Shown: positions 7,137 to 17,322, numbered from the stretch's first letter. The stretch is 63,885 nucleotides of DNA from Komagataeibacter europaeus LMG 18890 (GCF_000285295.1 NZ_CADP01000003.1:1-63885), one strand, 5' to 3'. A program made the numbers and translations. Notes: a model not told the origin generated them from the letters alone.

Positions 7137-8811
7137 AGACAGCGTCCTTGAAGCTGGCGGCGCCAAGACGCCGGTAGGTATCGATAAACTGCTCGTCACC
7201 CTGACGCAGCACCAGATAGGTATCAATCAGTCGGGCAATGGCATCGACCGTCTCGTCCTCTGGCAGCGCCGGGCCGATGATCTGGCCAATGGCCACGTCA
7301 TTGGCCGCCGAACCACCAAGGGTCAGCTGGAAGAATTCCTCGCCGCGCTTGTCCACCCCAAGGATGCCGATATGACCTGCATGGTGGTGCCCGCAGGCAT
7401 TGATGCAGCCCGATATGTTGATATGCAGCCGGCCGATGCGTTCCTGCAGTTCCGGATCGGCAAAGCGGGCGCTGAGCTTCTGCGCGATCGGAATGGAACG
7501 CGCATTGGCCAGTGAGCAGTAATCCAGACCGGGGCAGGCGATGATATCGCCCACCAGCCCGATATTGGGCGTGCCCAGACCGGCCGCGACCAGCTTGCCC
7601 CACAGTTCGCGCAGACGGTCCTTGCGCACATGGCCCAGCACCACGTTCTGCATGTGGGTGACGCGGATTTCACCAAACGACCAGCCATCGGCCAGTTCGG
7701 CGATCAGGTCCATCTGGTCCGCCGTGACATCACCAGGGATGCCGCCATCGGGCTTGATGGAAATGACGGCGCTTATGAAACCGTCATTACGATGCGGATG
7801 GGTATTGGTGCGCACCCAGCGGTCAAAGGCAGGGTCGGCCTTGCGGTCGGCGGCAAGTTTCTGCGCCGCATCCGCCGGGGCCACCAGTTCGGGAATGCCG
7901 AAACGCGCGCGGATGCCATCAACAATGGCGGGATCCAGACGGTAATCCGCCCGGTCCATCAGCGCGAATTCCGCATCGACCTTTTCACGGAACGCCTCGA
8001 CACCAAGCGCCTGGACAAGGATCTTGATCCGGGCCTTGTACATGTTGTCGCGGCGGCCATAGGCGTTGTACACGCGCACGATGGCCTCAAGGTAGGCAAC
8101 AAGGTCCTCTTCAGGCAGGTTGTCGCGCAGCTGCACGCCAATGATCGGCGTGCGGCCAAGCCCGCCACCCACGAACACGTCAAACACCGGCCGACCCTGC
8201 GCACCGGGGCGGGCGACCAGCCCGATGTCGTGGAAGCGGGCCGCGACGCGGTCATGCGGGCTGCCGCTGATCGCGATCTTGAACTTGCGCGGCAGGAACG
8301 AGAATTCCGGATGCAGCGTGGACCACTGGCGCAGGATCTCGGCATGGATGCGCGGGTCCAGCAGTTCATCGGCGGCAGCGCCCGCGAACTCGTCACACGT
8401 CACGTTGCGGATGCAGTTGCCGCTGGTCTGGATGGCGTGCATGTCCACGTCCGCCAGATGCTGGAGAATATCGGGTGTATCCTCCAGCCGGATCCAGTTG
8501 AACTGCATGTTCTGGCGCGTGGTGAAATGCCCGTAATCGCGGTCATATGTGCGCGCGATATGGGCCAGCATGCGCATCTGGTCCGACCCCATCATGCCAT
8601 AGGGTACCGCAACGCGCAGCATGTAGGCATGAAGCTGCAGGTACAGGCCGTTCATCAGGCGCAGCGGCTTGAACTCATCCTCGCTCAGGTCGCCCTTGAC
8701 ACGGCGGTTCACCTGTTCGCGGAACTGCGCCACGCGCTGGGACAGGAAAGTACGGTCCACCTGGTCATAGGCATACCGGCCAACCGGCAGGGGTGCGGTG
8801 TCAGTGGACAT
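7123..8811 (-). CDS. cysI: Nitrite/sulfite reductase hemoprotein (CysI-type)
   Basis: This 562-residue siroheme/4Fe-4S enzyme catalyses the six-electron reduction of sulfite to sulfide. Two ferredoxin-like and siroheme halves are seen. TGNCIRNVTCDEF lies in the first half; the cluster ligands are CPGLDYC and, about 40 residues later, GCINACGHHH. The ATG at 8811 gives MSTDTAPLPVGRYAYDQVD; the longer upstream frame crosses the DUF2849 gene. It overlaps that gene by 11 bp and DUF934 by 14 bp. The setting among cys genes favours sulfite over nitrite as substrate. Electron donor (ferredoxin or a CysJ-like flavoprotein) is not encoded here. Confidence 0.93.
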   Translation of the reverse strand: MSTDTAPLPVGRYAYDQVDRTFLSQRVAQFREQVNRRVKGDLSEDEFKPLRLMNGLYLQLHAYMLRVAVPYGMMGSDQMRMLAHIARTYDRDYGHFTTRQNMQFNWIRLEDTPDILQHLADVDMHAIQTSGNCIRNVTCDEFAGAAADELLDPRIHAEILRQWSTLHPEFSFLPRKFKIAISGSPHDRVAARFHDIGLVARPGAQGRPVFDVFVGGGLGRTPIIGVQLRDNLPEEDLVAYLEAIVRVYNAYGRRDNMYKARIKILVQALGVEAFREKVDAEFALMDRADYRLDPAIVDGIRARFGIPELVAPADAAQKLAADRKADPAFDRWVRTNTHPHRNDGFISAVISIKPDGGIPGDVTADQMDLIAELADGWSFGEIRVTHMQNVVLGHVRKDRLRELWGKLVAAGLGTPNIGLVGDIIACPGLDYCSLANARSIPIAQKLSARFADPELQERIGRLHINISGCINACGHHHAGHIGILGVDKRGEEFFQLTLGGSAANDVAIGQIIGPALPEDETVDAIARLIDTYLVLRQGDEQFIDTYRRLGAASFKDAVYAPA

Positions 8812-9130
8812 TGGATGTCTCCACAGGGGCAAAATCAGGATGGACACTCGGCCCGAACGCACGGATGCGCTCACGTACCGTAAGCGGGGACAGGCCCGCA
8901 GCCGACGGGTCAAGCTGCACGCCATAGATACCCACCAGCCTGCGTGCATCCGGCGTGGCCTTGGCCTGCGCTATCGCGTCTTCGATATCCGCATTGTCAA
9001 AAACACGGGCATGCCCGATATGTTCCGACCATCCCTGCTGTGTCAGCCAGACGATGCGGCCATCAAGCAGGCGGTTGGCGGTAATGACGCTGGCACCGGT
9101 CGTATCCCGGCGGTTGTTCCTGACATCCAC
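8801..9130 (-). CDS. DUF2849 domain protein
   Basis: This 109-residue protein of the DUF2849 family is found before cysI in many alphaproteobacteria, often after cysG. Visible features are VITANRLLDGRIVWLT, an acidic/Ala-rich helix and VGIYGVQLDP. It is the first gene of a second sulfate-assimilation transcript, placed just after the terminator that ends cysNC. No cysG is present next to it here. Molecular function is unknown; a regulatory or accessory role is inferred from linkage. Confidence 0.82.
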   Translation of the reverse strand: MDVRNNRRDTTGASVITANRLLDGRIVWLTQQGWSEHIGHARVFDNADIEDAIAQAKATPDARRLVGIYGVQLDPSAAGLSPLTVRERIRAFGPSVHPDFAPVETSNVH

Positions 9131-9179
9131 TTGTGAACCGATCCTTTCCAGGCAACAGGCGATCTATCTGCCGTGACTG

Positions 9180-9214
9180 GTACAAAAAGGCGCCAGACAT
9201 GTAAACTGGCGCCT
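9180..9214 (-). terminator. Intrinsic terminator after cysNC
   Basis: A perfect 9-bp GC-rich stem, AGGCGCCAG at 9188-9196 paired with CTGGCGCCT at 9206-9214, is followed on the minus strand by CTTTTTGTA. This is a textbook factor-independent terminator for the cysH-cysD-cysNC transcript. Confidence 0.88.
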
Positions 9215-9272
9215 GTAATCTAAAACCCGGTCCTGCATGGGGCCGGACAGGTCCTGCCCGACCCCGCTGGCA

Positions 9273-11159
9273 TCAGGACTTCTGGCGCTGGACCACCCCG
9301 TCAAGGCGGGTTTCCTCATCAATGAAGGCGGCGAGGCGTGCTGCCGTCTCATCGCTTGACGCATTGGCCGTTTCCAGCTGCAGGGCGGGCTTCACGGGTG
9401 CTTCATACGGCGCATCGATGCCGGTGAAGCCTTCGATCTTGCCCGCGCGGGCGGCCGCATACAGCCCCTTGGGGTCGCGCTCTTCACACGTGGCCTGCGG
9501 CGTGTCGATGAAGATTTCATGAAAACCCTCACCCACGATCTGGCGTGCCAGTTCGCGGTCCGCAATGGTGGGGGAGATCAGGGCAACGATCACCACCTGA
9601 CCGCTTTCCGCAAGGATGCGGGCCACGGCGGCGGCGCGGCGCACGTTTTCACGACGGTCCGCTTCGGAAAAGCCAAGGTCCGAACACAGGCCCGCGCGCA
9701 GCGTGTCACCATCCAGAACCGAAACATCGACCCCGCGTGCGAACAGGCGCGTTTCCGCCCCGCGCGCCAGCGTGCTCTTGCCCGCGCCCGGCAGGCCGGT
9801 CATCCAGAACACGCCACCACGGTGGCCCTTTGCCTGCGCGCGGTCCCACAGCGACACGGCGCTGTCGGTCGGGTGGATGGCATTGCGGCCCGCGACACTT
9901 TCGGCAATACCGATCAGCGGCGCGCCGCCGACGATCTGCTGGTTACGGTCCACCAGCACGCCACGTCCGTCCGATGTGCCCGGCACGAATGCGTCGAACA
10001 GCATGGTTTCGGAAACCGCCAGCGTGATTTCGGCAAAGCCTTCGGGCGGCACTTCCTCGGCAGGGTGTTCGGTCAGGTCTTCCAGGCGCAGCACGGAATC
10101 AATTGCCGCCACCGTAACCTGGTGTTCCGCCGTGGCAAGACGCAGCTTGAAGCTTTCGCCCACGCGCAGCGGTTCCTGACGCAGCCAGAACAGGCGCGTG
10201 CGGATGCGCGCCGCACGCAGGGGGGCGGCGGATGCGGGATACAGGAAGTCGCCCCGGTCGGGAATGACATCGGGTTCCAGCGTCACGGCCACGGACTGGC
10301 CAGCAATGGCGGCCACCTGCGGGGCTGTGTGCCAGCTTTCGATAGTGGCGATGCGCGCGCGCGCGCCATGCACGCCAATCACCACCTCATCGCCCACGCG
10401 GATGCGGCCGCGTTCGATACGGCCCACGACAATACGCTTGGTGTCGAAACGGTAGACATCCTGCACCGGCAGGCGCAGCGGCAGGTCGGCGCGCGATGAC
10501 GGGGCGGGAACGGCGGCCAGCGCCTCGGTCAGGGTCGGGCCCTTGTACCACGGCATCTTGTCGGAACGCGACGCCATGTTGTCGCCTTCACGCGCGGAGG
10601 CGGGGACAAACACCGTCGGTTCGATTTCAAGCTGGTGCAGGAGCGCGGTGATGTCGCGCTCGGCGGCTTCGATCTTCTTCTGGTCGTAGTTGAAGATATC
10701 AACCTTGTTCATCAGCACGATGACATGACGGATGCCGATCAGGCGCAGCAGCATGGCGTGGCGGCGGGTCTGTTCCTGAGCACCTTCATTCGCGTCAACC
10801 ACCAGGACTGCGGCTTCGGCATCGGCCGCACCGGTGATCATGTTGCGCAGGAACTGACGGTGGCCCGGCGCATCCACGATCACGAACTGGCGCGTGCCCA
10901 GCCGGAAGGGAATGCGGGTGGAATCAACGGTCACGCCCTGGTCACGTTCGATCTGCAGGCTGTCGAGCAGGAAGCTCCATTCAACCGTAAGCCCGCGCTT
11001 CTTGCTGGATTCAATGATCTGCGCGACACGCCCGTCGGGCAGGCTGTCGGTATCATACAGCAGGCGACCGATCAGCGTGGACTTGCCATGGTCGACATGG
11101 CCCACGATCACGATGGGGGTGGCGGCTTCCTGCGGGGCAGGGGTCGGGATTGTACTCAT
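9273..11159 (-). CDS. cysNC: Bifunctional sulfate adenylyltransferase GTPase subunit / APS kinase (CysNC)
   Basis: This fusion of CysN and CysC has 628 residues. The N-terminal EF-Tu-like GTPase (P-loop [21 protein letters not shown]) drives CysD to make APS from ATP and sulfate. The C-terminal kinase (second P-loop GLPGAGKST at about residue 465, then DGDTLRAGL) phosphorylates APS to PAPS. The start MSTIPTP was chosen because upstream residues do not match the family. It follows cysD by 25 bp and ends at a strong terminator. Confidence 0.95.
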   Translation of the reverse strand: MSTIPTPAPQEAATPIVIVGHVDHGKSTLIGRLLYDTDSLPDGRVAQIIESSKKRGLTVEWSFLLDSLQIERDQGVTVDSTRIPFRLGTRQFVIVDAPGHRQFLRNMITGAADAEAAVLVVDANEGAQEQTRRHAMLLRLIGIRHVIVLMNKVDIFNYDQKKIEAAERDITALLHQLEIEPTVFVPASAREGDNMASRSDKMPWYKGPTLTEALAAVPAPSSRADLPLRLPVQDVYRFDTKRIVVGRIERGRIRVGDEVVIGVHGARARIATIESWHTAPQVAAIAGQSVAVTLEPDVIPDRGDFLYPASAAPLRAARIRTRLFWLRQEPLRVGESFKLRLATAEHQVTVAAIDSVLRLEDLTEHPAEEVPPEGFAEITLAVSETMLFDAFVPGTSDGRGVLVDRNQQIVGGAPLIGIAESVAGRNAIHPTDSAVSLWDRAQAKGHRGGVFWMTGLPGAGKSTLARGAETRLFARGVDVSVLDGDTLRAGLCSDLGFSEADRRENVRRAAAVARILAESGQVVIVALISPTIADRELARQIVGEGFHEIFIDTPQATCEERDPKGLYAAARAGKIEGFTGIDAPYEAPVKPALQLETANASSDETAARLAAFIDEETRLDGVVQRQKS

Positions 11160-11184
11160 TGTAATATAACTCCGTCCTGTCCGA

Positions 11185-11979
11185 TCAGAGGTAGCCGGCC
11201 ACGCGCAGGCGTTCGAACGCGTCCTCGGACTCATGATCCATGGCACGTCCCGCGCGTTCGGATGTGCGCGACGTTTCCAGTTCCGCAATCACTTCGGCCA
11301 CGGTGGTCGCGTTGCTTTCCACCGGGCTGGTGATATCCTGGTCCCCCAGCGAGCGGTAGCGCTTGCCGTCCTTTGCGAAATACAGGTCAACCAGCGGGAT
11401 GTCCTCGCGCTCGATATAACGCCAGATGTCAATTTCACGCCATGACAGCAGGGGGTGGACGCGCACATGCATGCCGGGTTCGTGCGGGGTGGCGTACTGG
11501 TCCCAGAATTCGGGCGGCTGGTTGCGCACGTCCCACTTGTGGCCTGCGCCACGGGGGCTGAACACACGTTCCTTGGCACGGGTGGCCTGTTCATCACGGC
11601 GGATGCCCGCGATCACGCCCGCCAGCTTGTACTTGTCGATCATCGCGGCAAGGCCCGCGGTCTTGCGCGCAGCAGAACGTGCGGCGGGTGGCAGGGTGGG
11701 GTCGATGTCTTCCACCGGCGGGCAGTCGCCCAGCAGCAGTTCCAGGTTCCACTTCTTGGTATATTCATCGCGGAACTTATACATTTCCGGGAATTTCTTG
11801 CCGGTATCGACATGCATGACCGGGAACGGCACGTTGCCAAGGAATGCCTTGCGCGCCAGCCACAGCATGACGTTGGAATCCTTGCCCAGCGACCACAGCA
11901 TCGCCAGCGGCTTCAGCTTCCGGTAGGCTTCGCGCAGGATGAAGATGCTCTGGGCCTCTAGTTGGTCGAGATCGTCCAT
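11185..11979 (-). CDS. cysD: Sulfate adenylyltransferase small subunit CysD
   Basis: CysD is the catalytic subunit of ATP sulfurylase, working with CysN. The PP-loop ATP pyrophosphatase signature appears as [12 protein letters not shown]. Next come [31 protein letters not shown] and the C-terminal [10 protein letters not shown], all diagnostic. Length 264 is slightly short of the about 300-residue enterobacterial protein, mainly at the N-terminus. I chose ATG at 11979 ([18 protein letters not shown]). It is the middle gene of cysH-cysD-cysNC. Confidence 0.95.
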   Translation of the reverse strand: MDDLDQLEAQSIFILREAYRKLKPLAMLWSLGKDSNVMLWLARKAFLGNVPFPVMHVDTGKKFPEMYKFRDEYTKKWNLELLLGDCPPVEDIDPTLPPAARSAARKTAGLAAMIDKYKLAGVIAGIRRDEQATRAKERVFSPRGAGHKWDVRNQPPEFWDQYATPHEPGMHVRVHPLLSWREIDIWRYIEREDIPLVDLYFAKDGKRYRSLGDQDITSPVESNATTVAEVIAELETSRTSERAGRAMDHESEDAFERLRVAGYL

Positions 11980-12058
11980 GGAATTACAGACCTTCCGTAA
12001 CAGGAAAGAAACAGGGAAAACTGGCGGCCTCAGCCCGGCCGGTGCGGTGGCGTCCGTT

Positions 12059-12751
12059 TCAGGATGCCTTGCGGACATGGATACCACATTCCGTCTTGTT
12101 CTGCCCGGCCCAACGGCCCTGACGCGGGTCCTCGCCTTCGGCCACGGGCCGTGTGCATGGCGCGCATCCGATCGAGGGATAGCCCCGCAGCGTCAGCGGA
12201 TGGCGCGGCAGGTTGCGGCGCGCCATTTCGGCATCAAGTTCGCGCGGGGTCCAGCTGATCAGCGGGTTGATCTTGATCTTGCCGCCGGGCGCGTCCTCCA
12301 CCACCGGCAGGCCCTGCCGGGTCGCGGCCTGGGTGCGCTTGCGGCCCGTGATCCACGCATCAAAGGGGATCATGGCCTCACCCAGCGGTTCGACCTTGCG
12401 CAATGCACAGCAGGCATCAGGGTCGAAGGCCCATAGCTGGCCTTCGGGGTCGCGGCGTTCGATCTGTCGGGGGGCGGGGTGCAGGTCACGCACGTCGCGC
12501 AGGCCCAGCACGCGGGCCAGTTCCTGCCGGTAAGCCAGCGTTTCGGGAAAATGCTGGCCCGTTTCAAGGAACAGGACCGGCACGGCGGGATCGATTTCGG
12601 CCGCCAGCGCCAGCATGACGGCTGATTCGGCCCCGAAGGATGAAACAAGCGCAATACGTCCGCGCAGCCGCGTCAGGGCAACACGAAGCACGTCGGAGGC
12701 ATTTTCCCCCGCCTGCTTCAGTTCTGCCATAATGTCCGCATTAATGCGCAT
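12059..12751 (-). CDS. cysH: Phosphoadenylyl/adenylyl-sulfate reductase CysH (Fe-S type)
   Basis: This 230-residue thioredoxin-dependent reductase makes sulfite from APS (or PAPS). It has the PP-loop variant ALVSSFGAESAVML and the C-terminal catalytic KTECGIH. It also carries the two cysteine pairs CC (in DACCALRKVE) and CAPC (in SIGCAPCTRP) that bind a 4Fe-4S cluster. That cluster marks the assimilatory APS-reductase branch rather than the enterobacterial PAPS reductase. It is first in its operon, with an inverted repeat 17 bp upstream of the start. Its coexistence with a fused APS kinase makes the true substrate uncertain. Confidence 0.93.
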   Translation of the reverse strand: MRINADIMAELKQAGENASDVLRVALTRLRGRIALVSSFGAESAVMLALAAEIDPAVPVLFLETGQHFPETLAYRQELARVLGLRDVRDLHPAPRQIERRDPEGQLWAFDPDACCALRKVEPLGEAMIPFDAWITGRKRTQAATRQGLPVVEDAPGGKIKINPLISWTPRELDAEMARRNLPRHPLTLRGYPSIGCAPCTRPVAEGEDPRQGRWAGQNKTECGIHVRKAS

Positions 12752-12767
12752 AATCTCCCCCAGATCG

Positions 12768-12831
12768 GATTTTACACTAGGCTATGGCGTTCTTTTCCCC
12801 GCCACACCTAATCCCCGCGGTTTGTAAAATC
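12768..12831. promoter_or_regulatory. Inverted repeat upstream of cysH, possible operator
   Basis: GATTTTACA (12768-12776) and its exact reverse complement TGTAAAATC (12823-12831) flank 46 bp. The arms lie 17 and 72 bp upstream of the cysH start. Two separated half-sites of this kind could bind a regulator or a looping dimer. No regulator is identified; the call is inference. Confidence 0.4.
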
Positions 12832-12919
12832 AAGGCATGGTCCGGCATTTACACATAATAATACGCATATTTCACGACGGGGATACAAATGTTGCGGGAT
12901 ATGGTGGCCGATCCGTTCC

Positions 12920-13801
12920 TCAGCGGCTCATGATAACGATAATATCGCTGTTTTCCAGCATATGGCGGGTGACGCCACCCAGAATCATCTGACGCAGGCG
13001 GGAATGGGAATACGCCCCCATGACCATCATGTCCGCACCCAGCGTATGGGCCATGTCCAGCATGTCTTCACCCACCGGGCGGGAATCACTACCGAATTCG
13101 TGAATATTGGCCATGATGCCATGCAATGACAGAAATGACCGTACATGCCGTGCTTCGGGACCGGGGCGCTGATAGGCGGGGCTGTGCAGGATATGCACCG
13201 CTTCCGCCCGTTTGAGCAGCGGCAGGGCGTGATGGATGGCGGATGCGGCTTCCGACGTGCCATTCCAGCCGATGCAGATGCGCCTGCCGATGGTCGGTGG
13301 CGCCACGGGCGGCACGATGATCACCCCGCGCCCGCTTTCGAACAGGATGGCGTGCAGCGTGTCGGATGAGGAGACATCCCCCTCCGGATTGGGCTGGCGC
13401 AGGACCACGATATCGGACAGGCGCGCCTGAAAGGACACGACACTGCGGGTATGGCCGCTATGGGCGATGAAACTTGCGGACAGGCCGGACATGCCCACTG
13501 GCGAAAGGGGGGAGTCCACCGCCACGACCGGGATCTGTTCGCGGGTGACGAATGCGTCAAACAGGCCACGCACGCCGTTGAGGCGCGCGGCACTCTCCTT
13601 CAGCGCGGACGCGATCATGTCCTGCACCATCGCGCCCGACAGGCCTTCGCCCACCAATGGGCCGACTTCCTGCATGTCGGTGCCCACATGCAGTACGGCC
13701 AGATGGGCATCAAACATGCGGGCAATCGCGCCACCCACGTCCAGCGCGCTTTCCGCGTGGCTCATCCCCGCCAGTGGCAACAGTATCCTGCGTATGCACA
13801 T
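12920..13801 (-). CDS. Universal stress protein, tandem UspA domains
   Basis: This 293-residue protein contains two Usp domains. The first starts RRILLPLAGMSHAESAL. The second starts at about residue 160 (RRICIGWNGTSEA) and ends with MMVMGAYSHSRLRQMILGG, matching the ATP-binding Gly pattern of UspA proteins. Tandem Usp proteins of this size usually bind ATP and respond to stress or starvation; the precise role is not predictable. It stands alone between cysH and pdxH. Confidence 0.87.
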   Translation of the reverse strand: MCIRRILLPLAGMSHAESALDVGGAIARMFDAHLAVLHVGTDMQEVGPLVGEGLSGAMVQDMIASALKESAARLNGVRGLFDAFVTREQIPVVAVDSPLSPVGMSGLSASFIAHSGHTRSVVSFQARLSDIVVLRQPNPEGDVSSSDTLHAILFESGRGVIIVPPVAPPTIGRRICIGWNGTSEAASAIHHALPLLKRAEAVHILHSPAYQRPGPEARHVRSFLSLHGIMANIHEFGSDSRPVGEDMLDMAHTLGADMMVMGAYSHSRLRQMILGGVTRHMLENSDIIVIMSR

Positions 13802-13895
13802 GCGCCGCCTCCTGATCCGTTCATGGGGCGTGCGGTCCGTCTGGCGGGTGCGACACGCCCCTTGATGAATGAAAACGGATCAGGGGGCGTTAAGT

Positions 13896-14501
13896 TCAGG
13901 GATAAAGGCGTTCCGTCGTCCAGCCATCGGCTGTCCGGTCCCATACGGCGCGGTCATGCAGGCGATAGGGACGGTCCTGCCAGAATTCGAAATGCTGCGG
14001 CACGACGCGAAAGCCGCTCCAGTTGGCGGGGCGGGGAATGACGGCGTCGGGATCAGGGTAGCGGGCTTCAAGGTCTGCCACCGCATTCTCGAACACGGCG
14101 CGGTCGGGCAGGGGATGGGACTGGTTGGACGCAATCGCGCCCAGACGCGACACCCGGCTGCGGCTGGCGAAATAGGCGTCGGCCTCGGCCGCGGTCACGG
14201 GTTCCACCGCGCCCTCGATACGGATCTGGCGGCGGATGCTTTTCCAGTGGAACAGCAGGGCGGCGTGCGGGTTGGCCTTCAGTTCGGCCGCCTTGCGGCT
14301 GTTGAGGTTGGTGTAGAACACAAATCCCCGCCGGTCCGCGCCCTTGAGCAGGATCATCCGCACCGAAGGCCGTCCGTCAGCCGTGGCCGTAGCCAGCGCC
14401 ATGGCGTTCGGGTCGTTGGGTTCGTGCGCTGTCGCGTCACGCATCCACGCGTCAAACAGGTCGAACGGGTCAGCGGCAAGGTCGATCAGGGGAAGGGTCA
14501 T
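13896..14501 (-). CDS. pdxH: Pyridoxamine 5'-phosphate oxidase PdxH
   Basis: PdxH is an FMN oxidase converting pyridoxine/pyridoxamine 5'-phosphate to pyridoxal phosphate. FMN- and substrate-binding segments are [36 protein letters not shown] and [17 protein letters not shown]. The C-terminal [11 protein letters not shown] and TERLYP are family signatures. ATG at 14501 gives 201 residues, normal for the family; the upstream extension to 14609 has no homologous look. It is divergent from fabI with a 210-bp spacer. Confidence 0.95.
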   Translation of the reverse strand: MTLPLIDLAADPFDLFDAWMRDATAHEPNDPNAMALATATADGRPSVRMILLKGADRRGFVFYTNLNSRKAAELKANPHAALLFHWKSIRRQIRIEGAVEPVTAAEADAYFASRSRVSRLGAIASNQSHPLPDRAVFENAVADLEARYPDPDAVIPRPANWSGFRVVPQHFEFWQDRPYRLHDRAVWDRTADGWTTERLYP

Positions 14502-14711
14502 GGGGTCGGGGTTCCGTAACGCTGAATGCCTTGTACCCGCCTGTGCCGGATGTGGGCGGCGCAGGGATACGAAACATATGGAAACATAAGGTAAGTTACC
14601 ATGTGACAATTATTGGCTACAATTAGCGCAATCGGCATCTTGTCCAAAACGGCAGCTTGTGCAACCACGAGGCCGAAATTTCATCCGTCATTTACCATTA
14701 AGGATACCAGC

Positions 14712-15551
14712 ATGTCAGACGGCGCGCCCAAAATCGCCATCAAGGGTTCATTGATGAAAGGCAAGCGGGGCCTTGTCATGGGTGTTGCGAATGACCGCTC
14801 CATCGCATGGGGCATCGCGCGCGCCGTGGCCGAGCAGGGGGGCGAACTTGCCTTTACCTATCAGGGCGAGGCGCTGGGCAAGCGCGTGCGTCCGCTGGCT
14901 GAAACCGTTGGATCGACGCTGGTGCTGCCGTGCGACGTGACCGATGACGCCGCCATGGACGAGACATTTGCCGCGATCGAGAAGGAATGGGGCAAGATCG
15001 ACTTTCTTGTCCATGCCATCGGCTGGGCGGACAAGCAGTTCCTGCGCGGGCGGTATGTCGACACCCCCCGTGACGCCTTCCTCAAGGCGATGGACATTTC
15101 GTGCTATTCCTTCACTGCTGTCGCCCGGCGCGCGGCTGCAATCATGAACCCCGGCGGGTCGTTGCTGACGCTGACCTATCTGGGGGCCGAGCGTGTCATG
15201 CCGCATTACAATGTGATGGGTGTGGCCAAGGCGGCGCTGGAGGCATCGGTACGCTACATGGCGGTTGACCTTGGTGGTGATGGCATCCGCGTCAATGGCA
15301 TTTCCGCGGGACCGGTCATGACGCTGGCTGCCAATGGCATTGGCGATTTCCGCTATATCCTCAAGTGGAACCAGTACAACTCCCCGCTGGAACGCAATGT
15401 GTCGCTGGAAGAAGTGGGGGGTGCGGGCCTGTACATGCTGTCCGACCTGTCGGGTGGCGTTACGGGTGAAATCCACCATGTTGATTCCGGCTACCATATT
15501 GTCGGCATGAAAAACCCCACCGCGCCGGACATCACGGTCGCGGGCAACTGA
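14712..15551 (+). CDS. fabI: Enoyl-[acyl-carrier-protein] reductase FabI
   Basis: FabI carries out the last step of each fatty-acid elongation cycle, using NADH. This divergent short-chain dehydrogenase has the FabI-type nucleotide loop GVANDRSIAWGIA and the catalytic Tyr-X6-Lys YNVMGVAK (about residues 170-177). The C-terminus DSGYHIVGM is typical. Length 279 is slightly above the usual 260 because of about 17 extra N-terminal residues before KGKRGLVMG. aroC follows after 9 bp. Confidence 0.95.
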   Translation: MSDGAPKIAIKGSLMKGKRGLVMGVANDRSIAWGIARAVAEQGGELAFTYQGEALGKRVRPLAETVGSTLVLPCDVTDDAAMDETFAAIEKEWGKIDFLVHAIGWADKQFLRGRYVDTPRDAFLKAMDISCYSFTAVARRAAAIMNPGGSLLTLTYLGAERVMPHYNVMGVAKAALEASVRYMAVDLGGDGIRVNGISAGPVMTLAANGIGDFRYILKWNQYNSPLERNVSLEEVGGAGLYMLSDLSGGVTGEIHHVDSGYHIVGMKNPTAPDITVAGN

Positions 15552-15560
15552 TCGCACCCC

Positions 15561-16652
15561 ATGTCGTACAATACCTTCGGCCACCTGTTCCGTGTCACCA
15601 CATGGGGTGAAAGCCATGGCCCGGCCATCGGCTGCGTGATTGACGGCTGCCCGCCGCGTGTCCCGCTGGATGTGGCGGATATCCAGCCCTGGCTGGACCG
15701 CCGCAGGCCCGGTCAGTCGAAATTCACCACCCAGCGGCAGGAAGCCGATCAGGTCGAGATCCTGTCCGGCGTGTTCGAGGGCAGGACAACCGGCACCCCG
15801 ATCTCGCTGGTCATCCGCAATACCGACCAGCGTTCACGTGATTATGGCGATATCGCAACCCGTTACCGTCCCGGTCATGCCGATGTCGCCTATGACATGA
15901 AATACGGCATCCGTGACTATCGGGGTGGCGGCCGTTCCTCGGCCCGGGAAACGGCCATGCGGGTCGCGGCGGGGGCCGTGGCGCGCAAGGTGCTGGGGGA
16001 TATGGTCAGCATCCGTGGCGCGCTGGTGCAGGTCGGGCCACATGCGGTCGACCGTGCGCGGATGGACTGGGAAATTGTGAATGACAATCCGCTGTTCTGC
16101 CCGGATGCGACGATCCTGCCGGTGTGGGAAGAATACCTGTCTGATATCCGCAAGAAGGGATCATCCATCGGTGCGGTGATCGAGGTCGTGGCCCAGGGCA
16201 TACCGTCCGGACTGGGCGCGCCGATCTATGGCAAGCTGGATTCCGACCTCGCCATGGCATTGATGAGCATCAACGCCGTCAAGGGTGTCGAGATCGGGGA
16301 AGGGTTTGCTTCCGCCTGCCTGACGGGGGAAGAAAACGCGGACCCGATGCGCATGGAAAATGGCCAGGTCCGGTTCGCGTCCAACCATGCCGGTGGCGTG
16401 CTGGGGGGCATTTCCACCGGTCAGCCGGTCGTGGCGCGCTTCGCAGTCAAGCCGACCAGTTCGATCCTCACGCCCGTGCCCTCCGTCACGCGTGAGGGCG
16501 AGAACGTGGATGTCATGACCAGGGGGCGGCATGACCCCTGTGTCGGCATTCGTGCCGTGCCGGTGGGTGAAGCGATGATGGCCTGCGTTCTGGCCGATCA
16601 CCTGCTGCGCCACCGGGGGCAGGTGGGCAATCAGGATCCGGTTATCCTGTAA
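15561..16652 (+). CDS. aroC: Chorismate synthase AroC
   Basis: AroC converts EPSP to chorismate using reduced FMN. N-terminal [19 protein letters not shown] is the first family signature. [33 protein letters not shown] and the late [17 protein letters not shown] confirm it. The 363-residue length is normal. It starts 9 bp after fabI, so the two are probably co-transcribed. Confidence 0.96.
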   Translation: MSYNTFGHLFRVTTWGESHGPAIGCVIDGCPPRVPLDVADIQPWLDRRRPGQSKFTTQRQEADQVEILSGVFEGRTTGTPISLVIRNTDQRSRDYGDIATRYRPGHADVAYDMKYGIRDYRGGGRSSARETAMRVAAGAVARKVLGDMVSIRGALVQVGPHAVDRARMDWEIVNDNPLFCPDATILPVWEEYLSDIRKKGSSIGAVIEVVAQGIPSGLGAPIYGKLDSDLAMALMSINAVKGVEIGEGFASACLTGEENADPMRMENGQVRFASNHAGGVLGGISTGQPVVARFAVKPTSSILTPVPSVTREGENVDVMTRGRHDPCVGIRAVPVGEAMMACVLADHLLRHRGQVGNQDPVIL

Positions 16653-16687
16653 AAAATCTGGCGCGGAACCCCGGTTCGTTCCGCGCC
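16651..16687 (-). terminator. Intrinsic terminator of the OsmC-like gene
   Basis: GGCGCGGAAC at 16660-16669 pairs perfectly with GTTCCGCGCC at 16678-16687 and is followed on the minus strand by AGATTTTTT. The T-run points to the minus-strand gene, although the hairpin also lies directly after the aroC stop. Confidence 0.8.
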
Positions 16688-16697
16688 GCCTGCTGGA

Positions 16698-17129
16698 TCA
16701 GCCTTTCAGCTTCGCGTCCAGCGTGATTGTCGCGTCAAACAGTTTCGAGACGGGGCAGCCTGCTTTCGCCTTTTCCGCCAGTTCCTTGAACTGTGCTTCG
16801 GTGGCGCCGGGAATTTCGGCTTCCAGCGTCAGTTTCGCATGGGTGATGGCAAAGCCTTCCCCCTGTTTGTCCAGTACGATTTCGGATTTCGCGTCCAGTG
16901 TTTTTGGCGTAAGTCCCGCGCCGCCAAGGATACCCGACAGCGCCATGGCGAAGCATGCGGCGTGGGCTGCGCCCAGCAGTTCCTCGGGGTTGGTGCCGGG
17001 CTTGTCCTCGAAACGGGTATTGAAACCATAGGGCTGGTTCTTGAGCGAACCGCTCTGGGTCGAGATTTCTCCCTTGCCGTCCTTCAGTCCGCCTGACCAG
17101 TGTGCCGTCGCAAATTTCGTGATCGCCAT
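16698..17129 (-). CDS. OsmC/Ohr-family peroxiredoxin-like protein
   Basis: This 143-residue protein of the OsmC family reduces organic hydroperoxides with a pair of cysteines. Both are visible: one in AAHAACFAMALSG at about residue 58 and one in KAGCPVSKLFDA at about residue 124. The N-terminus ATAHWSGGLKDGKGEISTQS and NPEELLGAAHA fit the OsmC branch. ATG at 17129 was chosen. It is a single gene convergent with aroC and divergent from rpsB. Confidence 0.9.
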   Translation of the reverse strand: MAITKFATAHWSGGLKDGKGEISTQSGSLKNQPYGFNTRFEDKPGTNPEELLGAAHAACFAMALSGILGGAGLTPKTLDAKSEIVLDKQGEGFAITHAKLTLEAEIPGATEAQFKELAEKAKAGCPVSKLFDATITLDAKLKG

Positions 17130-17322
17130 TACGCTTTGATCCCCTGTTTCATGTTGCAATACGGGCGTGACGCCCGTCCGGATGACAGGCATCCCTTGCA
17201 CGGGGCAACCATCCCGCTTGCGAAAAGTTGCATCACGATGCGTCCCGGGGCATCAGCGCCCTTGCAATATGCGCCAAAAACAGCCATATCCCGCCACGGT
17301 CCCACGTTGGGGCCAATTCGCA

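Noticed and set aside
7630-8883. 417-codon plus-strand frame over cysI
   Set aside because: Antisense to a clear siroheme reductase; no domain features.
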